The notes under the pieces were generated by a model. It did not search any database. It was not told the DNA's origin and saw only the letters and a list, made by a program, of their open reading frames with translations. Positions 46,540 through 58,939 of a stretch of DNA of 64,000 nucleotides are shown here, in pieces (position 1 is the first letter of the stretch; every line of letters starts with the position of its first letter). The position numbers and the translations under genes are program-made. Origin of the DNA: Cavia porcellus (Eukaryota > Chordata > Mammalia > Rodentia > Caviidae); NCBI RefSeq assembly GCF_034190915.1, contig NW_026947485.1, forward strand, positions 34,423,519 to 34,487,518. Direction: 5' to 3'.

Positions 46540-46620
46540 TGCTTTTTTTTTTTTGACTGCCCAAGATGGAACTCTGGGTTTTGCTCATGGTAGGCAAGAG
46601 CTGTGCCACTCAGCCACATT
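46540..46620 (-). mobile_element. ID-like SINE
   Basis: A poly-T run (46,541-46,553), then 'gaactctgggttttgctcatggtaggcaagagctgtgccactcagccacattacctgctcc', a diverged reversed ID core. It is followed by a (GT)n tract and a B1 in the same orientation. Confidence 0.65.
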
Positions 46621-46632
46621 ACCTGCTCCAAA

Positions 46633-46683
<51 letters not shown>
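46633..46683. repeat. (GT)n microsatellite
   Basis: About 24 pure GT units between the ID-like and B1-like parts; the Val/Cys-rich frames over it are artefacts. Confidence 0.97.
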
Positions 46684-46684
<1 letters not shown>

Positions 46685-46689
46685 GTTTA

Positions 46690-46842
46690 TTTTGGTCTTT
46701 TTAAGACAGAGTTTCACTATGCAGTCCAGGCTGGCTTTGAACTTACTTTGTAGCCCAGATTGATCTTGAACTTACTGTGATCCTCCTGCCTCTGTCTCCC
46801 AAGTGCTGGGATTACAGGCGTGCACCACCATGCCCAGCCCTC
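46690..46842 (-). mobile_element. B1-like SINE with internal duplication
   Basis: The plus strand reads 'gacagagtttcactatgcagtccaggctggctttgaactta', then a second near-copy 'tttgtagcccagattgatcttgaactta', then 'ctgtgatcctcctgcctctgtctcccaagtgctgggattacaggcgtgcaccaccatgccca'. The near-copy is the about 29-bp internal duplication that marks rodent B1. Confidence 0.93.
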
Positions 46843-46844
46843 AA

Positions 46845-49800
46845 GCCTATTTTTAAATTGTAACAATTTGGCAGCTAAAGTTTCTCAAAACTCTTTAAAC
46901 TCTAGAAAACTGTGAAACTATAAATGAAGTACTCTGTATGTTGTTGTTGCTTTTTAAGTTTCAACAATCAAAACCTAATAAACTTTAATGAATCTCTGAA
47001 AGCATCTCTATGAGGTGAAAATGGGAAGAAATAATCACCATTGGTTCTATTTTGTACAATCTCGTCTACTCCTAGCTGTGTGCGATAATTACTTAATTGG
47101 CGCCCATTGGTTTGCAGTGTCTAAGTGAGCTCGTGGGAAACAGTGTGTGGTGTCTAGCGGTGGGAGAAGCAGGATGCCCAGTGCGGATCTGCAGGCTGTT
47201 GTCTGTCCCACAAAGCCTCCACCTCACCCTCTGTTACTTGGAGATGCTTCCATCAGCTTCACCGACTGTATGGACTTCCCAATTTAATACAGCAGAAGAG
47301 AGATCCATATATTTATGGCACTTCCGAGAGTAAATATGTAGTTTTATAATGGTAAACCTGGAAAAATCATCATCCCTGGGTGAGGCAGATCCCTCAGAAC
47401 AACCACTGCTCTAGCACTCTCACAACAGCCTCCAAGTAGGACAGTCCCCGTCCCCTCTTCCTATGTTCACTCTTTGGGAGGTTGATCATGGCATTCCCTT
47501 AACAATTTGCTTTGTCTTGACAGTGTGGTTGAATTCAAGGTTTATCATGGACCAAAATTCGTTTGCTTTTAACTTCCCACAGTCAAAAGGAAATGCTCAG
47601 GCTGAATTGTTTTAGGGCAAATAAAAAAATATGTCCACCCAAGGCATCACTTTAGACTTAGAGGTGCTTTTGTGCTTTTCGTGCTAATGTGACATTGTTG
47701 TGTTTAGCAATAACACTGTGCCACCCTCCAAACCACACTGGGCATTAGCAAAACTGCAACATTCTTTTAATAAATAATCCTCCATTTACTCTTTGTGACA
47801 AGGCGTCTGGTTGCTTGGGAGTGATTAAATATATTTCACTGTCCTATAAGAACTAATAACACAATACAGCTACATAATGTTTTGTTACATTGATGGCGGA
47901 TTTTAAGTCCACATATACTATCTTACTAAATGTACTCTAATTATAGACTCTTCCATGGGGTGGACACCCTGAGAAAATATCTTGTGATGTGAAAAATGGA
48001 AATACTGTAGAGAATTTCTTATTGACGTAATGCCTTTGAATTAGCTATCCTCTACTCATGCATGCAAGAGGGTGTTTGAAGGTGATCAGAGAAGAAAGAT
48101 TCATAGTGGTGAAAAAATGAAATCATTTGAATTCTCTTTGGCAACTCCAGGAATGTACTTCCGTGTTATTGGGCATGTGTATACAGCCCTTCCAGGCCCT
48201 AACACATTCTAGAACAATGAACACATTTTGGACCCAGCGTGAATCCAGAGAAGTCAACAGAACAGCTATGGCATCAAGCCCACTGATATTGAATATCATG
48301 TATCAGTGTCATATGCAAGGACAGAAGGTTAGCACTCTCCTTGAATATCATGTACCTGTAAAGTGTTATACAAGTGTACAAACTGGGGGAACAGAGATTT
48401 CTAAATTTCACCAGGTTCAACAGAAAGGTATGGCACTCAGATATAGGAAGAATCTGTAGCCCAAATGGGGAGTGTGGGCCACAGACAGTCTCCAGCTGCC
48501 AGCAATTTCAGGGTCAGTCTCAGCCAGAGAGAGCTGCAACCTCACAGGTGGTCCCAGCTTCCCAGAGCAAGCTGAGTGAGGCAGGCCACAAAGGCAGTTC
48601 ATTTGAGCCAGCATTGCGTCACAGCTTTCCCCAGAGTCACCTGAGCTTTGTGAGACCAGTGTCTTTCTCCACCAAGTCCTCCTCTTCTTTTTACAGCTAT
48701 TGGTCACTAGTAAACATGTGGAGCCCAGACTTGATCCTGGATCTATTTGCAGACAGAAGCAGTCACATTTCCTGCAGCCAGCAACTTAAGGATCCTGCAG
48801 TGGAATTTCCCCTTGACAGCATTCCAGGGGCATGAGGCTGTCACTGCAGGGATGTGAAGAGAACACAGACTTAACTCATACAACAGAAGCCCTTCTATAC
48901 AGTCACATTTTGGCACTGTCTTCAATTTCCTGTGATGGATTCGGATATAGGGGGAAAAAAACCAGTTCACAGATCTGAAATTTTTAAATCACACTTTGTC
49001 ATTTAGAGACATCCTGTTGCCCATGGGAAGGGACGGAAGTGGATATTATCAACTTTTACACCCAAATGGCCAGTTTACAGGGGACCAACCTAAGGTCTCT
49101 ACCAGAGCTGCTCTGTGGTGGGCAGAGAAAAGAGCTCAGCACACACTGATAGGGAGAATTCAGTACATTCTAGGTGGATGTTTGAGCAAGTTCCACAAAA
49201 GTTACTGGAAAAGAGTGCTGATCACATGTGCTGCAAAGGGGTCATAGTATTTGCCCAGCAAAATATTTAAGATTTATAAAGGAATAAAACTGTTGTCATA
49301 GGGAGTAAAATTGATATTTATCAATTGATATTTTAACTTTCTTTACCTATTCCATGAGTGTGACTCTTAATGGAGAGATTTAACTTTTCCTTAGCCCTGG
49401 ACTTAGTCAGGAGACTGTGATAAAGATCTTATTCTGTGTCATCCAGAAGCTCATAGCAATTTATCTAAGACAGATTTAGCATTTTTTTTTCATTTTACCT
49501 TGCCTCATAATTAGTTGCTTAAGTCTTCATTAGATCACAAAGTCTTTGGGGATAGAGATGTTTTGACTTATTTTTATACTCACTTCCTTTCTCCATATAC
49601 CACTCCAGGCAACCATTAGGTCTGTGCCCATTAGGTTTGCAATAATTAAAGGAAAAAAGTGACAAATAACAAAGAAAAATGAAACAATAGTGAGGATTCA
49701 TGTTATTAGGAAACACATTGCAGGCATGCAATGCCCTGATGGGATCCAGTGGAAGTTTCATCAAAGGAACCTTAGTCACCCAGTGCAGCAAGTCCCACTG

Positions 49801-50195
49801 AGGTCAACTTTGCTTTTTAGGACATTGCAGTACTTCTACAGGTCTGTTAAAATAGTACTGCCATGAGTCCATTTGAAACCCACAAGAATTGCTCAGCTGC
49901 TCTTCTGAATTTATAAGGTCCCTAGAGATCCTGGAACACGCTAGCATCATCTGAGGTCCTGACAGAAGGAAAGATTAGAAGATGAAAGGCAGGTTGGAGG
50001 CAAATGTCCATGTGGTTTTCCAACTTGGATTCCCTCTGTTTCCCAGGGATATGGATGGACTCCAGGTATCTGGAGACTAGAGGAACCTCTGATTTTTCCA
50101 TGAACCCTGTTCCTCTTCTTAGCTACCAATATCACCTTGTGGCCACCAAGTTTCATAGGTGTTGGGACTCAGAAAATACACCTTAAAGCAAAAGT
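46845..50195. other. Unique non-coding DNA
   Basis: About 3.3 kb with no gene or repeat recognised. Overlapping frames at 48,127-48,459 and 48,374-48,835 have no domain pattern. The AT-rich stretch 47,480-47,980 is free of recognisable repeats. Confidence 0.5.
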
Positions 50196-50199
50196 TTCA

Positions 50200-50660
50200 G
50201 TAGCAGCCTTGGAAACAATTATTTTTTCTCCTGTCCTTCATTCCCTGACCCCTACCAAGCAAGCCATAGAAACTAGAATTTCCTTTCCCCAAGGTGGGTC
50301 ATAGAAACAAGAATCTCTTTCCCCTAAAAGCAGGCCTAAAACTTAAAAATAATACTCTAACTTCCCACCAACTTCCTGCGTAAGAGCTGCTCATAAAGAA
50401 ATTCTCTGACCTCCCTGGTTTGATTGTAAGTCATATGACCTCTGTTTCAAAGAGTGTGCTGCTCCACATCCAGAAGGAGGGAATACAACTGAGGGGCCAA
50501 GAAGAATCTAAACATCCCCTGCTTGGTTCCCCCCATTCTGTGGTCCATTACATCACACCCTTCTTGTACAACTGTCTTTCCACACTACTGCCCATGTTTC
50601 ATTAAATCTAAAGATAAAAATCAACGGTTTACCCTGAGTCTTGGGGTCTTTGAAGACTTT
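50200..50660 (+). mobile_element. Possible ERV1-type solo LTR
   Basis: The stretch 'cctgcttggttccccccattctgtgg', a 'catgtttcattaaatctaaag' polyadenylation-like segment and 'ccctgagtcttggggtctttga' follow the R-U5 layout of class I (gammaretrovirus-like) mammalian LTRs. It also carries a tandem pair of 'catagaaac.agaat.tc.tttcccc' (about 50,266-50,330). No adjacent internal region; borders are uncertain and I cannot name the family. Confidence 0.4.
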
Positions 50661-51000
50661 CAAGTCATTAAATTATGATTAGATAAATTGTGATGTTTTT
50701 GCTTATTGGGCTATCTTTTGTTATATGAATAACAGCCTTTAGAAAGTGGGTCACTATTTTCCCCCTTACTACTTAGGGAAGAGATAAATCCTTTACTTTT
50801 TCAAAAGCTGGATACACCCAAATTCCAAGCCACCTTTTTCCTAGTTCTGTAAACATATATATCTGAGAGAGATTGAATAAATTAAAAGAAAAAAAGATCA
50901 GTGTACCTCAAAGGAAGTAATACATATAATTTGAGGAAAAAAAACCACATTTTATATATGTCCTCATATGCATCTTTTTAATACATACAACTGAAGATCA

Positions 51001-51362
51001 TCACTCCCAGTGGTTAAGTGCCTACCCAACTTCTAGACACACTGGACTAGTCTCAGGAGGTTTCACGGCCTGACTAAAGCACACCCAATGACCTTAGTTC
51101 AATCAGGAGAGCTGAGGGCATGTGAGGAGAGTTCCAATGCATCAGTGCAAGCCTGGGGAGAGCTTTGGACCATCACCCATAGTGCTTAGGAGCCTGCTCA
51201 GCTTCCTGGAACACCAGAGATGGCACAGGAGGTTCTGTGGACCTGACTGGACCATGCTCTGCAACCTCCATTCAGTCTCAGGAACTCAGGGCATAGGAGG
51301 TGATTTCTAATACGCCCAGGGGAAGCTTTGGAACATCACTTGAAACATAGAAATATAGGAAA
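51001..51362 (+). promoter_or_regulatory. L1 5'UTR with two imperfect monomers
   Basis: Two tandem units of about 165-173 bp: 'ctcaggaggtttcacggcctgact' (51,052) versus 'gcacaggaggttctgtggacctgact' (51,223), and 'agctttggaccatca' (51,161) versus 'agctttggaacatca' (51,324). 5' monomer arrays act as internal Pol II promoters in several rodent L1 families; the role here is inferred. Confidence 0.65.
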
Positions 51363-52414
51363 ATGACAAGACAAAAGACCAAAATGCAATCTCAAACCTC
51401 CACCCCATCTCAAGCAAGCCTAGGAGCCATGTACATAGAAGAAAATACAAGCCATACACCTGAGATACCTGAAATAATAGCAACTGAAATAAAGAAGCAA
51501 CTTCAGGAAGCTATAAAAGAATTCAAATCAGAAATAATCTCCCAGGTAAAAGAAGAAATGATAAAAGTAATGAAAGAAATGCTGAACACATTTAAATAAG
51601 ACACAGTTAAAAAATTAAAGGAACAATGCAAAAAGATAGAATCCCTGGATGAGCAATATAAGAAACAAAGAATATATGAAGCAGATTCAAAGAGATATAC
51701 AGGGAATCAAAATTTCCATTGAAAGCTGTCAAAACTGCCTCAATGAAAGTGAAGATAGAATTTCAGACCTCGAAGACAAGATTGCAGCTAGTGAACAGGA
51801 AAGGAAAGATCTTTTAAAAATAACAAGGAATCAGGAAGTAACAATTCAACAGCTGCAAGATGATGCAAAGAAAAATAACATAAGATTGATAGGGATAAAT
51901 GAAAAAGAAAGGGACAACATAAATGATATCAAGAGGTTATTTACAGAAGTAATAGCTGAAAATTTCCCAAACATGAGAATGGAAACTGACATTAGGATTA
52001 GTGAAGCATATAGAACTCCAAATAGCCGTACAAAAAATAAAACTACACTTGGACATATAATAATCAACATCCCAGAAATTCAACATGAGAATAGAATATT
52101 AAAAGGTGTTAGAGAGAAAAGAGAGATAACCTATAAAGGAAAACCTATCAGAATCACAGCAGGTTTCTCAACACAAACAGCGAAGTCAAGAAGAGCATGG
52201 AACAAAGTATTTCAGATCCAAAAGAAAAAAAGACTTCCAACCTAGACTGATGTACCCTGCAAAACTGTTCTTCAAAATGGATGGAGAAATAAGGTACTTC
52301 CATGATAAAGAACAGCTGAAGAACATCATGATCACCAAACCAATCCTGCAAAGAACACTGAAAGAAATTCTCAATACACATAGGAAAACACCAGTAAGCA
52401 AGGCAGACAATTAA
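51363..52414 (+). pseudogene. L1 ORF1 (RNA-binding ORF1p), frameshifted
   Basis: The N-terminal 78 codons begin MTRQKTKMQSQTSTPSQ, include an amphipathic helix rich in Lys/Glu and end at a stop (51,597-51,599). The next frame (51,649-52,245) encodes the coiled coil ('YMKQIQRDIQGIKISIESCQNCLNESEDRISDLEDK'), the RRM and the C-terminal domain ('IRISEAYRTPNSRTKNKTTLGHIIINIPEIQ', 'YKGKPIRITAGFSTQTAKSRRAWNKVFQ'). A slip in the A-run at about 52,222 puts the last about 57 codons in another frame, ending DN-stop at 52,414. With the frames bridged, the length of about 350 residues fits the family. Not functional as it stands. Confidence 0.88.
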
Positions 52415-52454
52415 ACAGAATGGAAAGGTAAAGATACAACAGCAGACAGATAAC

Positions 52455-55400
52455 ATGTCAACAATAAACCAATATATAACAGTTATAACCATTAATGTAA
52501 ATAGTCTCAATTCACCAATTAAAAGAAACAGACTGGCAGAATGGATCAAGAAACAACATCCAACCATATGCTCTCTACAAGAAATAAATATAACCCCAAA
52601 GGAAACTCATAGACTGAAAGTCAAAGGATGGAAAACAATACTTCATGCAACAGCAATCCCCCACCCACAAAAAAAAAAAGCAGGAGTAGCTATTCTGTTT
52701 GCAGATAATGTGAACTTCAAACCAAGAATGATCCAAAATGATAATGAAGGTCACTATGTACTAGTTAGGGGAAAACTTCAAGAGGAAGAAATAACAATCA
52801 TAAATATGTATGCACCAAATTCCAGAGCACCAAGCTACATGAAGCAAGTATTAACAGAAATGAAAAGTCAAATAAGCAATAACACAATTATAACAGGAGA
52901 CCTTAACACAACACTGACACAAAGGTATATCAGCAAAGAAATGACAGAATTGAGTTACACCTGTGAACAAATGGATTTGATAGACATATACAGAGTGTTC
53001 CACCCAACAACATAGAAATACATACTTCTTAGCATTACATTGGACATTCTCTAAAATAGAAGTAAATGCAAAAGAATCGGAATTATCCCATGCATATTAT
53101 CAGATCATAGCACCATGAAACTAGAAATTAATGATAAAAGAAACTGCCAAAACCCCACAAACACATGGAAATTGAAGAATATACTCTTGAACAATCAGTA
53201 GGTCACAGAGGAAATTAAAGAAGAAATTAAACAATACCTACAAGCAAACGAAAATACAAATACAACTTACTGAAATCTGTGGGATGCAATAAAAGCGGTC
53301 CTCAGAGGAAAATTTATTGCACTGAGTTCCCACATCAGAAAAACAGAGTGAACACAAATAAACAACATGATGCTACACCTCAAACATGTAGAAAAAGAAG
53401 AGCAAGTCAAACCCAAAGCCAAAAGAAGGGAAAAAATTATAAAGATCAGAGCAGAAATTAATGCAATAGAACTAAGAAAACAATCCAAAGAATCAGTGAA
53501 TCAAAGAGTTGGTTCTTTGAATGAATAAATAAAACTGATAAGCTCCTGGCCAACCTTATTTAAAAAAGGAAAGAAAAAAACTCAAATTCATGCAATAAGG
53601 AATGAAAAAGGTGAAATCACTACAGACTTTGTGGAAATACAGATCATTAACACCTATTTGAAAAACCTCTACTCTCATAGGTTCGATAACACAGAAGAAA
53701 TGGACAGATTCCTAGAAACATATTAAGTATCAAAGCTGGGTCAAGAAGATGTAAAACTGCTGAATAACCCAATTTCTATTAATGAAATTGAAAATGTAAT
53801 TAAGTCCTTACCTACAAAGAAGAGCCCAGGCCCGATGGATTCACTGTGGAATTCTACAAGAAATACAAAGAAGACTTAGTACTGACACTCCTCAAACTCT
53901 TCAATGAAATCAAAAGGGAAGCAATTCTCCCCAAGTCATTCCTGGAAGCAAATATTACTCTAGTACCAAAACCTGAGAAAGACCCAACTAAAAAAGAGAA
54001 CTACAGGCCAATCTCCCTAATGAACATGGATACAAAAATTCTCAATTACATATTGGCAAACAGAATGCAGCAAATCATCAGGAAGATTATACAGCACAAC
54101 CAAGTGGGATTCATCACCAGCATGGAGGGATGGTTCAACATAAATCAATAACTGTAATCCACCATATCAATAAAGCCAAAAATAAGAATCACATGATCAT
54201 TTCTATAGATGCAGAAAAACCTTTTGATAAGATCCAACACTCATTCATGATAAGAACTTTACAGAAAATTGGAATAGATGGTCTTTACCTTAACATGATA
54301 AAGGCCATCTATGACAAACCAACAGCCAACATCATATTAAATGGCCAAAAACTGAAGGCTTTTACCCTAAAATCAGGAACAAGACAAGGATGTCCCTTAT
54401 CACCGCTCCTATTCAACATAGTAATGGAAATACTAGCCAGAGCAATTAGACAAAAGAGAGAGATAAAACATGTAAAAATAGGAAAAGAGAAAGTTAAATT
54501 ATCATTATTTACAGATGACATGATACTCTACATTGAGGAACCCCAAAATTCCATTGAAAGACTCCTACATATAATAAATAAATTCAGCAATGTAGCTGGA
54601 TACAAAGTCAATACTCAAAAATCAATACCGTTCCTATACACTAACAACAAAATCACTGAGAGAGAAATAAGAGAAGCCACACCTTTCACACTAATATCCA
54701 AAAACTGGAAACTTAGGAATTAATTTCACGAAGGAGGTAAAAGATCTATACAGGGAAAATTATAATAACCTGTAAAAAGAAATTGAAGAGGATCTCAGAA
54801 AATGGAAAGACATTCCTTCCTCATGGATAGGAAGAATAAATATTGTGAAAATGGCCATTTTCCCAAAATTGTTATACAGATTTAATGCAATCCTAATGAA
54901 AATACCACTAACATACCTCACAGAGCTAGAGAAATCACTACTAAAATTTATCTGGAAGCAGGAGACCTAGAATAGCAAAGGTAATTCTAAGCAGCAAAGG
55001 CAAGGCAAGAGGCATCACAATCCCTGACTTGAAATTATACTACAAAGCTACGTAATAAAATCAGCATGGTACTGTAATAAAAACAGACCTGAAGATCAAT
55101 GGAATAGATTGGAAGGTACAACCACAACAACAAACACACTCAACCACCTTATCTTTGATAAAGGGGCCAAACATGTTCACTGGAAAAACGACAGTCTCTT
55201 TAATAAGTGGTGCTGGGAAAACTGGCTCTCCATACGCCAAAAACTAAAACTAAACCCATGCCTATCACTATGTACTAAACTAAAATCTATGTGGGACAAA
55301 GATCTAAATATTAAAACAGAAACACTAAATCTGTTGGAAGACAAAGTAGGTAAAAATCTTGAAGACAGAGGGGTAGGTAGAGAATTCATGAACAGGATTC

Positions 55401-56040
55401 AAACCGCACGGGAAATACTTCCCACAATCAATAACTGGGATCACCTCTTATTAAACAGTTTTGGCGTGTCAAAAGAAATCTCTAGGATAGTGAAAAGAAA
55501 ACCCACAAACTGGGAAAAAAATCTTAGTGAACTTTCCCTCAGACAAAGGACTTCTGTCTAAAACATATAAAGAATTTAAAAAAATCAGACCCCCCGAAAT
55601 TCAAATACCCAATCCAAAAATGGGCATCTGAGATGAATACACACTTCTCAAATGAAGAAATACAAATGGCAAATAAATACATGAATAAATACACCATCAT
55701 TAGCCATTAGAGAAATGCAAATTAAAACCACACTGAGATTCCATCTCATTCCAGAAAGAATAGCCAGGATCAAGAAAACTACCAACAACCAATGCTTGCG
55801 AGGCTGTGGGGAAAAAGGAACTCTTCTGCACTGTTAGTGGGAGTGTAGACTGGTGCAACCATTGGGGAGGTCAGTCTGCAGATTCCCCATTTGACCCAGC
55901 TATTTTACTTCTAGGCATATTCCCAAAACAACTGAAAACATCATACCATAGTGATATATGTGCACCTATGTTTATAGCAATTTGTAATGGCCAGATCTTG
56001 GAAACAACCTACGTGTCCATCAACTAAGGAATGGATTTAA
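52455..56040 (+). pseudogene. L1 ORF2 (endonuclease-RT), multiply broken
   Basis: Starts at ATG 52,455 with an intact APE-type endonuclease (186 codons): catalytic E43 in LQE, 'NMYAPN' near 117-122 and the D149-x-N151 pair in 'TGDLNT'. It stops at 53,013. RT pieces follow: 53,846-54,151 ('[32 protein letters not shown]') and 54,130-54,723, with motif A '[13 protein letters not shown]' (P for the usual A), motif B '[24 protein letters not shown]' and motif C FTDD in place of FADD but keeping both Asp. C-terminal pieces are at 55,109-55,561 and around 55,800-55,850. ORF2p nicks the target and primes reverse transcription. Many frame breaks prevent its translation. Confidence 0.9.
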
Positions 56041-56287
56041 AAACGTGGTATTTTTATACAATGGAGTACTACTCAGCTATAAAGAATGATCACGTTGAGA
56101 TATTTATAAATAAATGGATGCAATTTGAGACCATACTCATAAGCAAAATAAATCAGTCTCACATATATAAATACCGTAAAGTCTCCCTAATGTAAGAAAT
56201 GGTAAGAATACATAAGAGTTGATGATAATCATGATTCCCCATTACATTGCTTTGAAGCCTTATAATGTTTTCATTCATTAGTTGGAA

Positions 56288-56765
56288 TGGTTTTATTCTA
56301 TTTTGTTTGATTTTATTATGTGTGATGGTATGCACAGCTATTTTGAAGAAAACAAGACATTATAGCAGTCATTGCTGATTTAATAACATCTTCCTTTAAA
56401 GTTCTACCATGCTTTTGTTCTTCTGTTTCCATTGGTTCTATCATGTTGTATCTTATTGGATATTAATATGTGTGATAGGGTAAACAAATTTTCTATGGAA
56501 AATAAGATAATATAGTAGCCATTGTTCATTTTCTGTTATTTGGTTCTGAATGTCCTGAAATACTTTCATTCTCTTAAATGATTTTATACTATTTTGTTAT
56601 GTTTAATACTATTGTATGTGAAGGCATGCTCAATTATTTCAAAGAAAGACACGTTATGGTAGCTACTGTTAATTACGGGTTTTCTTGTTGGAAGTGCTGT
56701 GTTGCTTACATTGTTCTGATCTGCTTTGTTCTGTCCTCTTTTATCTTAATCTCTTTAAAATAAAA
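56288..56765 (+). repeat. Three-unit tandem repeat in the L1 3'UTR
   Basis: Diverged units begin at 56,288, 56,433 and 56,579 (145 and 146 bp apart), each starting TGGTTTTAT / TGGTTCTAT / TGATTTTAT. Each carries a block TATAGCAGTCATTG (56,361), TATAGTAGCCATTG (56,511) or TATGGTAGCTACTG (56,655). The last unit runs into the terminal 'ctctttaaaataaaaaaa'. Similar units recur in the minus-strand insertion at 25.8-27.4 kb. Confidence 0.75.
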
Positions 56766-56884
56766 AAATACATGCAATTAACATTAATAAGATGATGAAC
56801 ACATACAGTCAATTATTTTAGAGAAACTATACTTTATCAATTGTCTATGAGTTACGCTTTTGGGCCTTTTTCAGAGGTGGCTGA

Positions 56885-57206
56885 ATATAAAGTCTGTGAT
56901 GCTGGGTTTGAAGGTGTGTGATTACTAAATCAGTTCAGTGATTGGCGTGGCACTGTCCTAATCCCAGTGTCCTACATAGAGCATAAAAGGGACAGAAACA
57001 AGCTTCTAAGATCCTTTGCATGTTTTGCTAATTTCTGCCCACCATGAATTGTTTCCACTTTGTGATGCCTGTTTACTATGCTGCCCTGCCTTGGAGCTAG
57101 CCAATTATGGACTGGAACTTCTGCAAATTGTGAGCTAAATAAACCTTTCTTCTGTAATTTTGAGTTCAGATATTTTTGTTTCAGCAGTGAGAAAATTAAG
57201 ACACTA
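56885..57206 (+). mobile_element. MaLR-type solo LTR
   Basis: 'ctgcccaccatgaattg', 'gccctgccttggagctagccaattatggactggaact', 'gtgagctaaataaacctttc' and 'atttttgtttcagcagtgagaaaattaagaca' match the MaLR LTR at 20.8-21.2 kb in order, including the polyadenylation signal. The 5' end is diverged. Confidence 0.85.
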
Positions 57207-57369
57207 TGTCAAATACACATTCCTTTTCTATGCTTTCAGATAGTTTAATCCTATGAATGTAGTATAATTTTCTTAGCAAGTTTTACTGTGGCATTCAGAT
57301 TACCAATGTTTAACTATTTTGCTAAAAACTGTTGCTAGTAGCCTAATGGGAAAATAGTAATAGCTTCTG

Positions 57370-57515
57370 GTTCAGTTTACAAACCACCTTCTATATGGTA
57401 TATAATCAAATCCTTCTAACAAGATAAGGGAGATAATTTAAGAAAAGTGAGGCTTAGGAATGTTGCAACCTGCCCAAGTTGGATGGAAAAACTGTATCTC
57501 AGAAGCAGGACTCGT
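57370..57515 (+). mobile_element. MIR SINE (ancient)
   Basis: 'caaatccttctaacaagataagggagataatttaagaaaagtgaggcttaggaatgttgcaacctgcccaagttggatggaaaaactg' fits the MIR core ('gatgaggaaactgaggc...gttaagtaacttgcccaaggtcacac'). Confidence 0.7.
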
Positions 57516-58200
57516 AAGTCTCAAGTTAGGAGTAGGAGCTTTCCTGTTAGGTCATGGATATGAAGAAACCTATTTACACAGATCCATTGGACAAGGTGGA
57601 TACAAACATAATTTGACTAGAAATCATCTTGTATATTCATAATTTTAGCACATTGTGAGATTTTTTTGGGTAAACCTTATTGCATTTTTAGGGAAGCAAG
57701 TTCAGAGTTCTTTGAAGCCATTTTCTTTTACTCTATTTAAAACTTATTCTTAACCAATGATTCCTGATCTGCTTTATTTGCCTATGGAAAATGTAACAAA
57801 GTTTCCAACCACAGAAGATGTGCTAAACACACATAAGCTCAGCTGTTCTTCTCTGATAGATCTTGGAGAGTCTCTTTCTCCCAGGCAGCTCTTCTCAGCC
57901 TCCAGTCTCCTTTATTGAGGCTGGGCCAGAGTTCAGGGGCCATATGACAGCAGAGTAACAATCTCCTCCTCAGAATGCTCCTTCTCCTTGATTGACAGGA
58001 GAGTAGCCTTGTGGCCTGTTAGTAACACCAAATATGGGGTGCTACATGGTGACTTGCTAACAAAATAAAATTGTAAAACAATAACATACATATCCTTGTA
58101 TTTTCTAACTTCAGCCATAGACTGAAACAAACTTTGTATCCCAAGCAAAATTTAATTATACTTTCCCTCCCTCTTCTCTCCTGTCTCTGCCTTGCTTGTG
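57516..58200. other. Unique non-coding DNA
   Basis: No gene or repeat recognised. Confidence 0.5.
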
Positions 58201-58207
58201 TGTGTTG

Positions 58208-58223
58208 CACACATACACATACA

Positions 58224-58268
<45 letters not shown>
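58208..58268. repeat. (CA)n microsatellite
   Basis: Imperfect CA/TA units leading into about 20 pure CA units. The Cys/Val-rich minus-strand frame is an artefact of the repeat. Confidence 0.97.
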
Positions 58269-58270
<2 letters not shown>

Positions 58271-58924
58271 CAGAGACCCAATTTTCACATAGCAAAAAGA
58301 ATTTGAAATGAAAAAAGATGAGGGGGGAAGGTGGAGAAAAAGAAACAAGCTAGCTAGATCAATGTACTTCCAAATCTCAGGGGTACTGGCTACTGTTAGT
58401 GTAGCTTAGAGACCGCCTAGTCATTTAATGAAACATAGAGGAGAGAAAGATCCATTTGCTATTCTAAGAAACCACAACTCAGTGAATGCAAATGTGCCCT
58501 ATTCAGAAAACCAAATTAAAGGAACTACTGGGAATTCTCTGCATAGTTAAGCAGAACAATTTTTCCCACTTTAAGGCCATGTTTACCCTTCAGAAACCAC
58601 ATACCCTTAAGTCAGAAACCTAAAAATGCATCATTTTTCAGGAAGGATGTGTAGCATTAGCTGGGCCCTGTCCTTCAAAGGAAGAAATGTGAAATCCATC
58701 ATTGCCTGGACAGCTTCTGCCGCAGCACTGCAGCTGCAGAGAAAATGGGCTCCAAAGCTTACACGTCTAACTTTGCAGGGAGTTGACAGATGTTTGGAGT
58801 GGTCAGATCCGGGCCTTCCACTAGCCAAAGCCACTCCACAACATGAATCAATGGCAGACAAGGGCAGGGCTTTCCAAAGGTCAAGACAGAGAACAGGCAG
58901 ATTGTTAAGGTATAGATCTATAAT
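58269..58924. other. Unique non-coding DNA
   Basis: No repeat recognised; opposed frames at 58,626-58,943 and 58,631-58,861 shadow each other without domain similarity. Confidence 0.5.
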
Positions 58925-58939
58925 GTCTCTAAAATTCTT

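Larger units (their letters stand above)
51001..56768 (+). mobile_element. Near full-length L1, inactive
   Basis: About 5.8 kb: 5'UTR (51,001-51,362), ORF1 (51,363-52,414), a 40-bp spacer, ORF2 (52,455 to about 56,040) and 3'UTR to an A-rich end at 56,755-56,768. Flanks TACATACAACTGAAGATCA (50,982-51,000) and TACATGCAATTAACATTAA (56,769-56,787) agree at 14 of 19 positions and may be a decayed target-site duplication. Both ORFs carry frameshifts and stops. The largest and most complete element in the window. Confidence 0.92.

Noticed and set aside
48127..48835. Two overlapping plus-strand frames (110 and 153 codons), considered as a processed pseudogene
   Set aside because: No similarity to a protein I recognise, no A-tail and no flanking TSD found.
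51363..56040. Active L1 with intact ORFs
   Set aside because: ORF1 has a stop at 51,597 and a frameshift near 52,222; ORF2 stops at 53,013 and breaks repeatedly, with FTDD replacing FADD.
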